Origin: CAIVAT01 sp037141055
Lineage (GTDB): Bacteria > Bacteroidota > Bacteroidia > Bacteroidales > FEN-979
Length of the DNA stretch: 60,339 nt
Direction of reading: 5' to 3'
Assembly (NCBI GenBank): GCA_037141055.1
Contig: JBAXDH010000008.1
Span: 1 to 60,339, forward strand
Shown: positions 43,044 through 53,418 of the stretch, one piece after another
Position numbering within the stretch: position 1 is the first letter of the stretch
Layout: every line of letters begins with the position of its first letter
Notes under the pieces: model-generated
The model's database searches: none
Told to the model about the DNA's origin: nothing
Seen by the model: only the letters and a program-made list of their open reading frames with translations
Position numbers and translations under genes: made by a program

Positions 43044-46000
43044 ATGGTTTTATCTAAAAGTATTCACATTACATTTGCCGGATTATGTTATGCTGTGTGT
43101 CTTTTCCCTTCCATCGCCACATCATTCCAAAAATCAACACATACCGCTAAACGGCAGTTAATGAAATATACATATGGCCATTCAACCCCCGAAATCCTTC
43201 GCCAAAAGGCCGAAGATATACTGAACACTTCGGCTTCGCCCAGTATTCCGCCAAGGAACGTTTCGCAGCTTTCTGAAGCAGACATGATGAAACTCATTCA
43301 GGAGCTTGACGTTCATCAGGTTGAACTTGAACTGCAGAACGAAGAACTCAGGCTGTCAAAAAAACAGGAAGAATCAGAACGCTATGCACGGAGAACACTG
43401 GATGCCCTTTCAGAGGGTATCGCAATTCTGGATGATACCGGTATAATTCTTTCTGTGAATCGTGTTTGGCGTGAGTTGGCAAACGATGAAGCGCCGGTGC
43501 CTGCAAATGTGTGCGAAGGCGCAAATTACCTTGAGGTGTGCGATGCAGCATACGGTCCGGATATATTATATTCCAAGGCAATCGCTGCCGGTATTCGCGC
43601 CATTATACAAGGTGAGCAATCTTTTTTTTCGGCCGAATATCCATGCGACATAATTTTGGATTCCCATGTCGAAAAACGATGGTTCAATGTGCGGGTAACC
43701 AGCTTTGAGGATGACGGCCACCGCAGGGTTGTAGTTGCACATGAAAACATAACATTTAGAAAAGAGGCTGAAGATAAAGTTATTGAAAGTGAGGACCGGT
43801 TCAATAAGCTTGCTGAACACAGCAGGGTGATTACCTGGGAAGTTGATTCCGACGGAATGTATACCTATGTCAGCCATGTTTGTCTGGCAGTCCTGGGTTA
43901 TGAACCTGAAGAAATCGCTGGAAAATTGCATTTTTACGACCTTCATCCCGAGCAGGGCCGTGAAGCCTTTAAGGCAGAAGCGTTTGAAGCCTTTGCGCAA
44001 AAACTGCTTTTCAGAGATCTTGAGAATGCCGTAGAAACAAAAACAGGGCAGATATTGTGGGTGTCAACCAACGGAATTCCAATAACAGACGACAACGGGA
44101 ACCTGACCGGGTACCGCGGTACCGACACCGACATTACGGCGAAAAAGGAATCGGAAGAATTATTGGCTCAAAGCGAATCTCGGCTTCGTGCCATTACCGA
44201 CTCAGCCTATGATGCCATTATAATGATGGATAACCAGGGACGAATTACTTTTTGGAACCCCGCTGCCAGCAAAGTTTTTGGGTACACGGAAAATGAAGCG
44301 GCAGGCCAAAATCTGCATGCCCTGATCATACCCCAAAAGTATTAAGCGACGCATAACGAAGCCTTCCCCTTGTTTCAAACTACGGGACTGGGAGCCAAAA
44401 TCGGTCGAAAGCTTGAATTTGAGGCTCTCCGGAAAGATGGTCAACAGATCGTGGTTGAGATGTCAGTCACTTCAATAAAAATCAAGGGGGCCTGGCATGC
44501 TGTCGGGATTATTCAGGATATTTCTTTGCGTAAAGCGGCAGAAATTTCCCTGGTTCAGCAAAACAACATGCAGAAAGTCCTGATGGAGATCGCTTCAAAT
44601 TATATCAACATACCTTTGGATCAGGTGGAATTGACGATAAACAAGTCCCTTAAGGAAATGGGTGAATTTGTTTCGGCCGACAGGAGCTATATTTTCAGCT
44701 ATGACTTCATCCGGAGAAACGCGACAAACATCTATGAATGGTGCTCGGAAGACACTCAGCCTCAAATTGAAATGTTGCAGAATATGCCACTGGAATTGGT
44801 GCCTCAATGGGCAAATCAACATCAGGATGGAAAGGCCATGTATATGTGTGTTGAGGATGTACTTGCTTTACCAGAAGGCTCTGACCTGCGGAATATTCTT
44901 GAACCGCAGGATATCAAGAGCGTGCTTACCGTTCCAATGATGTCGGGAGAGGTATGCATAGGCTTTGTTGGCTTTGATTCTGTTAAAAAACATCATCAGT
45001 ATGGTGAAGCCGAAATCAGGTTGCTGACGCTTTTTTCACACTTCCTGGTGAATGTTTTCGACAGGGTAAAATCGGAAATGTTGTTGCATGACACCAATAA
45101 CAGTCTGGTGGAATCCATTGAGAATGAAAGGAAAATGGCTGTTCAGGCCGAAACCGCCAACAAGTCGAAGAGCGTATTCCTTGCCAACATGTCGCATGAG
45201 ATCAGAACCCCTCTCAACGCAATCATCGGTTTTTCGCAATTGTTGAAACGGGAAAAATTATTGACCGGCCCGCAACAGGAATACATCGATTCCATCTATC
45301 GCGCCGGTGAACATTTGCTGCAGCTCATCAACGACATCCTCGAATTGTCAAAAATAGAGGCCGGACGTTCGGTTTTAAAGCCGGCAAATTTTGATCTGCA
45401 TGCCCTTTTGAATGACATGCAGATGTTGTTCAAGGAACGGGTTCAATCCAAACAACTTCGGTTTGTTGTTGAAACTGCAAATGACCTGCCGCAGTATGTT
45501 GTGGCGGACGAACAGAAATTACGCCAGGTACTGATCAACCTGATCGGTAATGCCGTAAAATTTACCGGTGAAGGCGGCATTGCTGTGCGTTCGCGTGTTG
45601 ATGAACTGAATGAGGATACAAAGATCCTGGTGGTGGAAATTCAGGATTCGGGCGTAGGTATCGCTGAAAATGAACTGGGGAAGCTTTTTAATCAGTTCGA
45701 ACAAACCTCCTCCGGGATTAAAAACAGCGATGGTACAGGCCTGGGACTTGCGCTGAGCCGCGAGCTGGCCCTGTTGATGGGGGGAGATATCACCGTTGTG
45801 AGCGAAGAGGGAAAAGGTTCGGTTTTTACCGTCAAAGTGGTAATCAGGGTGGGAGTGTCTGAAGTTCGCGAAGCTGCCACCGCAAAACGGGTGACAGGCA
45901 TTGATAATCCCCGGGAGGATTATCGCGTACTGGTTGTTGATGATAAGGACGAGAACAGGCAGGTACTGACAAATTTCCTGAAGCTGGCCGGATTCGAAAC

Positions 46001-46550
46001 CCTCGAGGCGGTTGATGGAGCAGATGCCGTCACGAAGTTTGAGCAGTGGAACCCGCACCTGATCCTGATGGACATGCGCATGCCGGGAATGGATGGCTAC
46101 GAGGCAATCCGCCGGATCAAATCAACGGAAAAAGGGAAACATACACCGGTTATCGCGGTAACTGCCAGCACATTTGAAGATGAGAAAAAAAAGGCCTTTG
46201 CCCTTGAAATCCAGGGCTATATTCGCAAGCCTTTTCGTGAAATCGAGTTGTTTGCCACTATTGGCAACGTTCTGGGCATCCAATATATCTACGAAGAAGA
46301 AACAACCGCTGATGCCCAGTCCAGGTACCTGAGTAATGCCGGAAATGTTGGTAAGGATATTGCAAAACTGCCGGAAAACCTGGTATTGCAAATGAAGCAT
46401 GCTGTTGAATCTGCCGATATTCACCTGCTTTCAGAGCATATTAAGAGCATTGAAAATGATTACCCGGAACTCTCCATGCACCTGTCGGCCCAGGCAGATG
46501 ATTTCAATTATGATTACCTTGCGCAGGTATTAACCGTAAGAGAAAAATGA
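43044..46550 (+). pseudogene. Hybrid histidine kinase interrupted by an in-frame TAA
   Basis: One continuous frame of ~1,168 codons broken only by TAA at 44343-44345. The stop falls inside a PAS domain: HALIIPQKY, stop, ATHNEAFPLFQTTG, exactly where PAS sequences usually read ...RY-x-x-x-H. Domains: coiled start (a better start may be ATG 43161), PAS (~115-240), PAS (~245-370), PAS (~375-500, broken), GAF (~510-670), HisKA with NMSHEIRTPLN (~715), HATPase with GTGLGLALSRELA, receiver with VLVVDDK and LILMDMRMPG (~1010), and a C-terminal tail domain. No other damage was noticed. A recent nonsense mutation, sequencing error or readthrough are the options. The RR-kinase gene overlaps its end by ATGA. 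Confidence 0.85.
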
Positions 46551-47546
46551 AGGATGACACCCGGAACAGCGGCGATATCCCCAACATCCTGATCGTTGAT
46601 GATATTGGCGCCAACCTCAAATTGCTCGATGACATACTGAAAACCGAAGGGTATAAAACGCGACTCGTTCCAGAAGGAGCGCGGGCATTGCTTGCTGCGG
46701 AAAAAGAGAAGCCTGACCTCATTTTGCTCGACATCATGATGCCGGGAATCGATGGATTTGAAGTCTGCCGCCGGTTAAAAGAAAACCCCGGGTTAGCAGA
46801 CATACCGGTTATTTTTATCAGCGCATTGGACGATACAGTTGATGTTGTCAGAGCCCTGTCAGCGGGCGGGGTCGATTACATCAATAAACCTTTCCGGGCA
46901 GAAGAAGTCAAAGCCCGGGTTCACACACATCTTAAATTGTACCGGCAAGGCAGGGAACTCCGGGACCTGAATGCCACCCTTGAGCTAAAAGTGGAAGAAC
47001 GGACCCGGAAACTCAGCGAGGTCAATGATAATCTTGCAAATAACATACTGGATCTTAACAGGGCAAAAGATGAGATCATCCGGTCAAGGGACCAGGCCAT
47101 GAAGGCGAATCTTGCCAAAAGTGAATTTCTCTCCCGTGTAAGTCATGAATTGAGGACCCCGATGAATGCAATACTTGGCTTTGCCCTTAACACAAGTGCT
47201 GACTAACTTGCTCATTAATGCGGTGAAGTTCAACAGGGAGGGCGGCACTATTTCAGTCAAAACTGAAACGCGGCCCATGAACGATAAAGGAATTGTGTTT
47301 GTTCGGATTTCGGTTACCGATACCGGGATAGGTATCCCATCGCATGACATTCCAAAACTTTTTGCACCCTTCGAGCGCATCGGGGCTGAAAAAACAGAAA
47401 CGGGAGGTACCGGGCTTGGGCTGGCAATGGTTAAGCGAATAATGGATGCCACTGAAGGATTCGTTGGCGTAGAAAGCACTGTTGGAGAAGGAAGTGTCTT
47501 CTGGATTGAAATACCGGCAACCCGGGAAAATCGCCAACTTGCTTAG
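46547..47546 (+). pseudogene. Response regulator-histidine kinase with internal deletion
   Basis: Receiver domain (ILIVDDIGANLKLL, LILLDIMMPGIDG) and linker coiled coil are intact and lead into HisKA (SRVSHELRTPMNAILGFA). Then the frame jumps: ILGFA continues as LNTSAD-stop, while QVLTNLLINAVKFN...  HATPase resumes in another frame from about 47186. Compared with the paralog at 56258-59326, about 95 codons (the end of HisKA and start of the ATPase domain) are missing, roughly 278 nt, with a GC dinucleotide shared at both ends of the junction. It cannot make a working kinase. It starts inside the stop of the preceding gene (ATGA). Confidence 0.85.
46590..47180 (+). repeat. Inverted paralogous block, arm 1
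   Basis: Nucleotide sequence closely follows the minus strand of 58750-59290, with long near-identical stretches (for example over the GGAACTCCGGGACCTGAATG region). Similarity resumes after the deletion (47187-47520 against 58130-58470). Confidence 0.75.
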
Positions 47547-47747
47547 TCGCCCTTATTAACTCACTTTTTTGATCATTCAAATGCTTAATCAAATCACTAT
47601 TTCAACCGGCCCGATACCGCTATAGTCGTTATATTTCTGTAGGACATAACCCTACATCAATATCAGTATTTTTCCTACAAAAAAATCCATATTACTTACC
47701 GAGCTTAGAGCTGTTTTTAGAGATACCCGATTTTAAAAACAATTTCT

Positions 47748-49961
47748 ATGAAAACAAAAAATCCCCTGAAGAAAACCAAATTGCTGGCCCTGCTTCTGAT
47801 ACTGATCGCGACCGTGACCGGTTCCTGCAGAAAAAATGACACTGAATACGTAAGTATACCACCGGGACCTGACACGCCTGCCACACCAATCGTATTCAGG
47901 AATAAACCAATCCGCATGATGTCGGATCATGAAATCGCAAATCAGGCTGACTTTCCGGGGCACATCATTCACCTGCTTGGGAAAGGACTTACAGGAGGCG
48001 AAAAACCGGAACCGGAAAATCCATTTAAAGATATCGGAGAAACCCTGTGGGAAATTTATGATTACAAACAGACTGAACATGAGTTTGCGCAAATTCACCA
48101 GGATTTGATGGAACTGAAGAACCAGATCGCTACTTTAAGCAGCACCATAACCAGCATGGGCGAGCATCTGAGTATTCAGATTGACAACCTCACGACATTT
48201 ATTTCCTCCGGGAATCTCAACACTCAGATTGGTTATGTGAAAACAGCCATGGGCAGTGCAACGGAAGACGAATTCATGTATTATTCAGATATTGCGGCAG
48301 CATGGGAAGCTGATTCTCTGAATCCCGCCCGGATTGTGCAAATGGATACGCTTAAGGCCTATTTGCCAAAATATGCACATACCGTTTATCATGACCCGTC
48401 ATCAAATTCCATGATTAATATCATCCAGGCGATGAATGAAGCTTTGTGTCCGACCCTGGGAAACGACACGAATGCCTTGCAGGCTTACACCAAGACACTG
48501 GTTTCCTTATGCAATGGGAAAATAGCCGATTCGACGGACGCCATGAGTTCATATTTAATGCTTGAAAGTTACTTTCTCACAGTTGTAAACTACCAGTTGC
48601 AGGCTGCCACAATCATGTCAAACGCCTGCAATGTACTGGATTCAACCGGAGTTCTCGGCTACGATACCTCTTTCTGGAATAGTGGTGTTGTTCCGCAGCT
48701 CAAAATGGAAGTCGGTGTTTTTATCTCAGCAGTTGATTATCTGGTTGCTAATTTGGGAGATTACAGGAACCAGGCGCGTTTCGTAAGCGACATGCAATAT
48801 GCCAGTGCTGGTCTTGCCCCCGACAATATTTTCATTCATGTCCTGGCACGGTCGCAATTTATTGCCAACCTTTTATATGATGCAATGGGCCTCCAGTATC
48901 CTGTGATGTGCGGTCATATCGTGATACCATCAAAATATCCGGGTAGTCCACAGCAACCGCTGGTTCTGACAATAGGGGCACAAACCATGTCCGCTGCCCC
49001 GAACCAGATATTAAGCCAGTTGCCGTATACCTACTGGGATAATACAACATGCCATCCTGACCAGACCTGGAACTCCTACCGCTATGGCAACCTTGGAATT
49101 CCCGACATAAGCTGGCCTACCGGTAAACAGTCTGTCGTAATCAGTAACAGTGCAGGTCAGACACCCTGGGTGCATTATACTCCCATAACGGGCAGCATCA
49201 CGCCATTGTATTATAACCCCCAAAATCCCAACCAGACATCCACCACCAAAACCGCTGAATGCACCATTGAGTTTGCCTATTTTTCTGCCAACTGGCAATG
49301 GGGTTACCTCCTTCTCTCAAATTCTTCGACACAATCCGGGTGGAAAAAGACAACCGATGGCGGCGCTTTTGATTTTGAATCTTTCAACAGTTCTTTAGTT
49401 GGAAGTACCTTGGGTGTTCCGTTTGCTGCAACCGGCAAGGGCCAGAATCTCAGTTACCAGATGAGCGGTATTTCATTTACTTACCCGAACACAACAGCAG
49501 GAAGCATGAAGGCAACCGGGACCACCGGCAAGACGGACAATTTTTATGTCATTGTCGATGGCGAATGGCTGGGCGTAACGACCGGAAGCGAAATGCCTCC
49601 GCTGTACGGAACCATCCAGGGTTGGGCTTCCTATAACGTTTTATACAGTATGCAGGGCAGTGGCGGAGTTGATCTCACAGTAAATATCGGCACAACTCTC
49701 CCGGGAGAACACCATTACAACTGGACCGGCGATGAATATTACACGGTTGGCGGTGATGTGGTAAGAACCAATTTTCATGACCTCCCGGGCATCCTGAACC
49801 AGGGATTTGGAGCCTCCCAGAACCTGAAATCAGGTACCGGTTACCAGCCGGGCGTTCAGTACTATTACCAAACCGCCAATCTCGCGAGTGCCCTTCCTGC
49901 CAGCATCTCCTTTAACCAGAGCTATCAGTTTGTTTACGGCGGATATTACAATCTGCCATAA
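47748..49961 (+). CDS. Large lipoprotein with helical N-terminal half, unknown function
   Basis: 737 residues with a lipobox (TVTGSC, ~27-32). Residues ~95-400 are helical: a GETLWEIYDYKQTEHEFAQI segment, heptad-like QIATLSSTITSMGEHLSIQI, and long amphipathic helices, followed by a mixed beta region to the end (SWPTGKQSVVISNS, YNVLYSMQGSGGVDLTVNIG). A helical bundle followed by beta domains recalls pore-forming insecticidal proteins, but I recognise no family motif, so this is only a structural resemblance. The FAD-oxidoreductase gene begins 20 nt after it, suggesting cotranscription. Confidence 0.75.
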   Translation: MKTKNPLKKTKLLALLLILIATVTGSCRKNDTEYVSIPPGPDTPATPIVFRNKPIRMMSDHEIANQADFPGHIIHLLGKGLTGGEKPEPENPFKDIGETLWEIYDYKQTEHEFAQIHQDLMELKNQIATLSSTITSMGEHLSIQIDNLTTFISSGNLNTQIGYVKTAMGSATEDEFMYYSDIAAAWEADSLNPARIVQMDTLKAYLPKYAHTVYHDPSSNSMINIIQAMNEALCPTLGNDTNALQAYTKTLVSLCNGKIADSTDAMSSYLMLESYFLTVVNYQLQAATIMSNACNVLDSTGVLGYDTSFWNSGVVPQLKMEVGVFISAVDYLVANLGDYRNQARFVSDMQYASAGLAPDNIFIHVLARSQFIANLLYDAMGLQYPVMCGHIVIPSKYPGSPQQPLVLTIGAQTMSAAPNQILSQLPYTYWDNTTCHPDQTWNSYRYGNLGIPDISWPTGKQSVVISNSAGQTPWVHYTPITGSITPLYYNPQNPNQTSTTKTAECTIEFAYFSANWQWGYLLLSNSSTQSGWKKTTDGGAFDFESFNSSLVGSTLGVPFAATGKGQNLSYQMSGISFTYPNTTAGSMKATGTTGKTDNFYVIVDGEWLGVTTGSEMPPLYGTIQGWASYNVLYSMQGSGGVDLTVNIGTTLPGEHHYNWTGDEYYTVGGDVVRTNFHDLPGILNQGFGASQNLKSGTGYQPGVQYYYQTANLASALPASISFNQSYQFVYGGYYNLP

Positions 49962-49981
49962 GAAACGCTCACTTTTCGATT

Positions 49982-51154
49982 ATGCTTCTGAAATACTTTA
50001 CTTTTACAGGTAAATCAGAAGGAAATTTGGTGGAAGAAAATTACGATCTGGCTATTCTGGGAGGCGGTCCGGCAGGTACAGCCTGCGCTCTCTCTTTAAA
50101 GGGGTCAGGACTGCGGATTGCAGTAATTGACAAGCAGGAATTCCCGAAAGACAAGGTTTGCGGCGATGCCATACCCGGTGAAGCTATTGAAACCTTAAAG
50201 AACATTATCCCTGACTTCGACAGTGAGTTCGGGAAGATTACACAAAAACTCAGGACCAGGGGATCGGTTTTCCATTACAACAACAGGGCGTTTCGGCGGC
50301 ATTGGGACAATGAAGCCTATACATGCAGAAGGCTGTATTTCGACGAATTTTTATTATCCCAGGTTGCCTCGCAGCCTCTTGTCAGCATTTTCAGGGGTTG
50401 CAGTATCGGGGAGCTCCGAAGGACACCTGATGGTATTGATTTAAGGACAACAGACGGTAGACTGAAAATCAGCTGCCGCATGATGGTGGGTTGCGATGGC
50501 ATCAACGGTCTGACTTCGAGAATTCTTGGAGGGAATTCCATCAGCAGGAAGCACCATGTTTCAGCAGTAAGGGCTTATTTCAAAGGAGTTTCAGGGGTTC
50601 GTGAAGACCAGACAGAGTTTTACGCCGGAGTGAAGTACGGCTCAGGGTATTTCTGGATTTTCCCGGTGTACGGCGGACTGGTAAACGCCGGGTTTGGTAT
50701 GTTATCCGATGAAATCTCCTCCGCAAACATCAATTTGAAAGAAGCTTTTACGGGCATTTTGCAAGGGAAGGGACCGGTGCATGAAAAGTTCAGGCTGGCT
50801 GAACAATGCGGACTGCTTGAAAGCCGGGGGATCCCTCTTGGCTCATATAACCCGGTAAAGTCGGGAGAGAGATTTGTCCTGGCCGGTGATGCAGCATCAT
50901 TGGCCGACCCCCTGAGCGGTGCCGGCATCGGCAATGCAATTGTAAGCGGAAATGCAGCGGCAATGCAAGTTTTGAGATGTTTCAGGTCAGGAGATTTCAG
51001 CAGCCGGACAATGAAAGCGTATGACATTGATTTAAAGAAAAGGCTTGGAATGGAACTCCTGAAAAACTCGGTGATCAGTAAAACATTCAGCAGGTTCCCT
51101 TTAATTCCCCGTCTTGCTTTTTTATTCGGGGAAAAGTTCAGCGATACAATTTGA
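49982..51154 (+). CDS. FAD-dependent oxidoreductase, geranylgeranyl-reductase-like
   Basis: 390 residues. FAD-binding Rossmann motif LAILGGGPAGTACALSL (GGGPAG 27-32), a VCGDAIPGEAIE segment (~60-70), and the second FAD motif GDAASLADPLSGAGIGNAI (~302). This order is that of the geranylgeranyl reductase/flavin-dependent halogenase-like group that reduces or hydroxylates lipid-type substrates. There is no membrane segment. The preceding gene is a lipoprotein with a 20-nt gap, an unusual partner. Confidence 0.88.
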   Translation: MLLKYFTFTGKSEGNLVEENYDLAILGGGPAGTACALSLKGSGLRIAVIDKQEFPKDKVCGDAIPGEAIETLKNIIPDFDSEFGKITQKLRTRGSVFHYNNRAFRRHWDNEAYTCRRLYFDEFLLSQVASQPLVSIFRGCSIGELRRTPDGIDLRTTDGRLKISCRMMVGCDGINGLTSRILGGNSISRKHHVSAVRAYFKGVSGVREDQTEFYAGVKYGSGYFWIFPVYGGLVNAGFGMLSDEISSANINLKEAFTGILQGKGPVHEKFRLAEQCGLLESRGIPLGSYNPVKSGERFVLAGDAASLADPLSGAGIGNAIVSGNAAAMQVLRCFRSGDFSSRTMKAYDIDLKKRLGMELLKNSVISKTFSRFPLIPRLAFLFGEKFSDTI

Positions 51155-51249
51155 CAGCAAGAATCGGCCATTGATGGTCAACTCCATCGGCATGTCTATT
51201 ATGGTTGGAAAGAATGTTAAAATCACTGTCCACCTGACAAAATATTTTC

Positions 51250-53391
51250 TCATTGTTTGATGAATTTCCCCACCTGCACACCCCTCACACCGACCAGCTT
51301 CACAATGTAAATTCCATCGGGCAGGGGGCTGATGTCAAATTCAGCCTGTTTGCGGAACCCGAAGGCTTTCGTCAGTACCGCCTCTCCGGTCATTGAAAAG
51401 ATGGTCAGGAGAATATTTTCGTTTTCAACACCAGGACTTGTAATTGTGATTCTATCAGTGGCAGGAATAGGGCTGATGACAAGACTTTCCATTTTGGGTT
51501 TAATTTCATGGATATTTGTTGTTCCTCCGTAGCCTGTTTTCAAAATCGTAGCAGAACGGCCTGCTGCATAAGCTGTTGCAGTATCGGAAAAACAAACCGA
51601 ATATAGTCCCCATAACATGATGCTGGTATCTGCCGTCCATGTGGTTCCGCCATCATATGTTTTATAGGCAGTTCCCAATGATGATCCCTGGCCTCCCTGC
51701 CCCACGGCATAGCCTTTTAAATGATTGGCAAAAGAGACCGAAAGAAAGGAGGTCGTTGAGTCAATATTCATGGCGCTCCATGTCTGACCACCATCCGTCG
51801 TTTTAAAACTGGCGCCCGTAAGTCCTACAACATACCCGGTATTTGCATCCGTAAAGAAAACGGAACGCAATATCTGGTCTGAGGACAGCGGCAGGCGATT
51901 CCACGTAATTCCTCCGTCGTTGGTTTTCAGCACTCTTCCGAAAGTACTCGTTGAATCAGCGCCACATGCATAACCTGTCTGGATATCGGGGAAGTGAATG
52001 GATAAAAGGATATCATTCACCCAGGTTTTGGACCAGGTGGATCCTGCATCGGTCGTTTTCAGAATGATACCATACTGCCCCCAGTGTAATTGACCCCCTG
52101 CAACAAATCCGGTATTTTCATCCGGGAAATAAACGGAGTTCAATTCAGCGTATGTCCCCACATTCTTTGAAGTCCAATGCGAACCTCCGTCCGTTGTTTT
52201 GGCCAGGGCCCCGTCGATACCGGCGATGTAGCCGGTGGCTGGACTGGTAAAAAACACTGAATAGATATAACCATTAAACGGGGAAGACTGACGACCCCAG
52301 TTTTCTCCTCCATTTACTGTTTTCAGTATCAACCCTTCCTGGCCAGCAGCATACCCTGTGCACTCATCCGGGAAACATATTGAAAACAAAACGTCATTTT
52401 TCATTCCCTGCGTCAATTGATTCCAGGCAGATCCCCCATTTACCGTTTTTTCTATTCCTCCCCCGTCCCAGCTCACCGAGTAGCCTGTGTTTATATCCGG
52501 AAAACACATTGAAGACGTACGTTGACCCGTTCCATGGAGATGCCAGGTTCCTCCCGCATCGGTCGTTTGATATACATGACCGTTCGAAGCGCAGGTGTAA
52601 CCGGTCAGGGTGTCAGGAAAACAAATCGAAACAAGACCATCATAGTTAGAGGAACCCAGTCCGGTTGAGTCGTTGACCCAGGTAGTTCCGGCATCCTGCG
52701 TCATGTAAATCGTCCCATAAGTTCCGCAAACAAAACCTGTGCTTGCGTTGATGAAATCAAGCGACCACAATTGTTCATAATTAAAGGCGGGTATTGTATT
52801 CCATGTGGAGCCCGCGTCTGTGGTTTTGACGAGCAATCCGATATCGCCTGCGGCATAACCTGTAAGGGAATCGGTAAAATAAACGGAATTGAAACGCCAC
52901 TGGAATCCGGTAACCTGTGTGGTCCAGGTGGCGCCCGCATCGGTTGTCTTCAGTATTTCACTTTGCGGGGTATAATAGCCTCCGACCGCATACCCGATGT
53001 TGCCGGTCGGAAAAAAAATTGAATTTAACACGTTTGCCGCTCCCGTATAGATGGTATTCCAGGAGAGTCCGGCATCTGTCGTTTTCATTATTAGAGCATG
53101 GGTCGAATCATTCTCAAAAACGGAACCGGTAATATACCCGGTATTGTAGTCAGTAAAGAATACCGACTTAAAGGAATAAGAACTTCCAAGGCAGATCGTT
53201 GTCCAGGTAACCCCTCCGTTGGTAGTTTTAATGATGGTACCGAGATCACCGGCTGCATACCCGTTTACCGGGTCGGAAAAAAAAACGGACCTTAATGAGT
53301 TGCCCTGCGGCTTCGGGTTCTGCCAGTGCCATTGGGACATTGCCGTATTCACAAAGAACAGGGCAATGATGAAAAAGGATAGATTTTTCAT
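51250..53391 (-). CDS. Secreted YCF48/BNR-repeat protein with T9SS sorting domain
   Basis: 713 residues. Signal peptide MKNLSFFIIALFF...TAMSQ. About fourteen repeats of ~45 residues share the pattern LKTTDAGxTW and VxFxDxxTGYxAG, as in Ycf48/photosystem assembly factor-like propellers. The end (residues ~630-713, SLVISPIPATDRITI, LTIFSMTGEAV, LPDGIYIVKLV) is a type A T9SS C-terminal sorting domain, so it is exported to the cell surface or beyond. Cotranscribed behind the CHASE3 kinase (27-nt gap). Confidence 0.95.
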   Translation of the reverse strand: MKNLSFFIIALFFVNTAMSQWHWQNPKPQGNSLRSVFFSDPVNGYAAGDLGTIIKTTNGGVTWTTICLGSSYSFKSVFFTDYNTGYITGSVFENDSTHALIMKTTDAGLSWNTIYTGAANVLNSIFFPTGNIGYAVGGYYTPQSEILKTTDAGATWTTQVTGFQWRFNSVYFTDSLTGYAAGDIGLLVKTTDAGSTWNTIPAFNYEQLWSLDFINASTGFVCGTYGTIYMTQDAGTTWVNDSTGLGSSNYDGLVSICFPDTLTGYTCASNGHVYQTTDAGGTWHLHGTGQRTSSMCFPDINTGYSVSWDGGGIEKTVNGGSAWNQLTQGMKNDVLFSICFPDECTGYAAGQEGLILKTVNGGENWGRQSSPFNGYIYSVFFTSPATGYIAGIDGALAKTTDGGSHWTSKNVGTYAELNSVYFPDENTGFVAGGQLHWGQYGIILKTTDAGSTWSKTWVNDILLSIHFPDIQTGYACGADSTSTFGRVLKTNDGGITWNRLPLSSDQILRSVFFTDANTGYVVGLTGASFKTTDGGQTWSAMNIDSTTSFLSVSFANHLKGYAVGQGGQGSSLGTAYKTYDGGTTWTADTSIMLWGLYSVCFSDTATAYAAGRSATILKTGYGGTTNIHEIKPKMESLVISPIPATDRITITSPGVENENILLTIFSMTGEAVLTKAFGFRKQAEFDISPLPDGIYIVKLVGVRGVQVGKFIKQ

Positions 53392-53418
53392 GCCGGGGAG
53401 TCAGATGGTTCGTTATTT

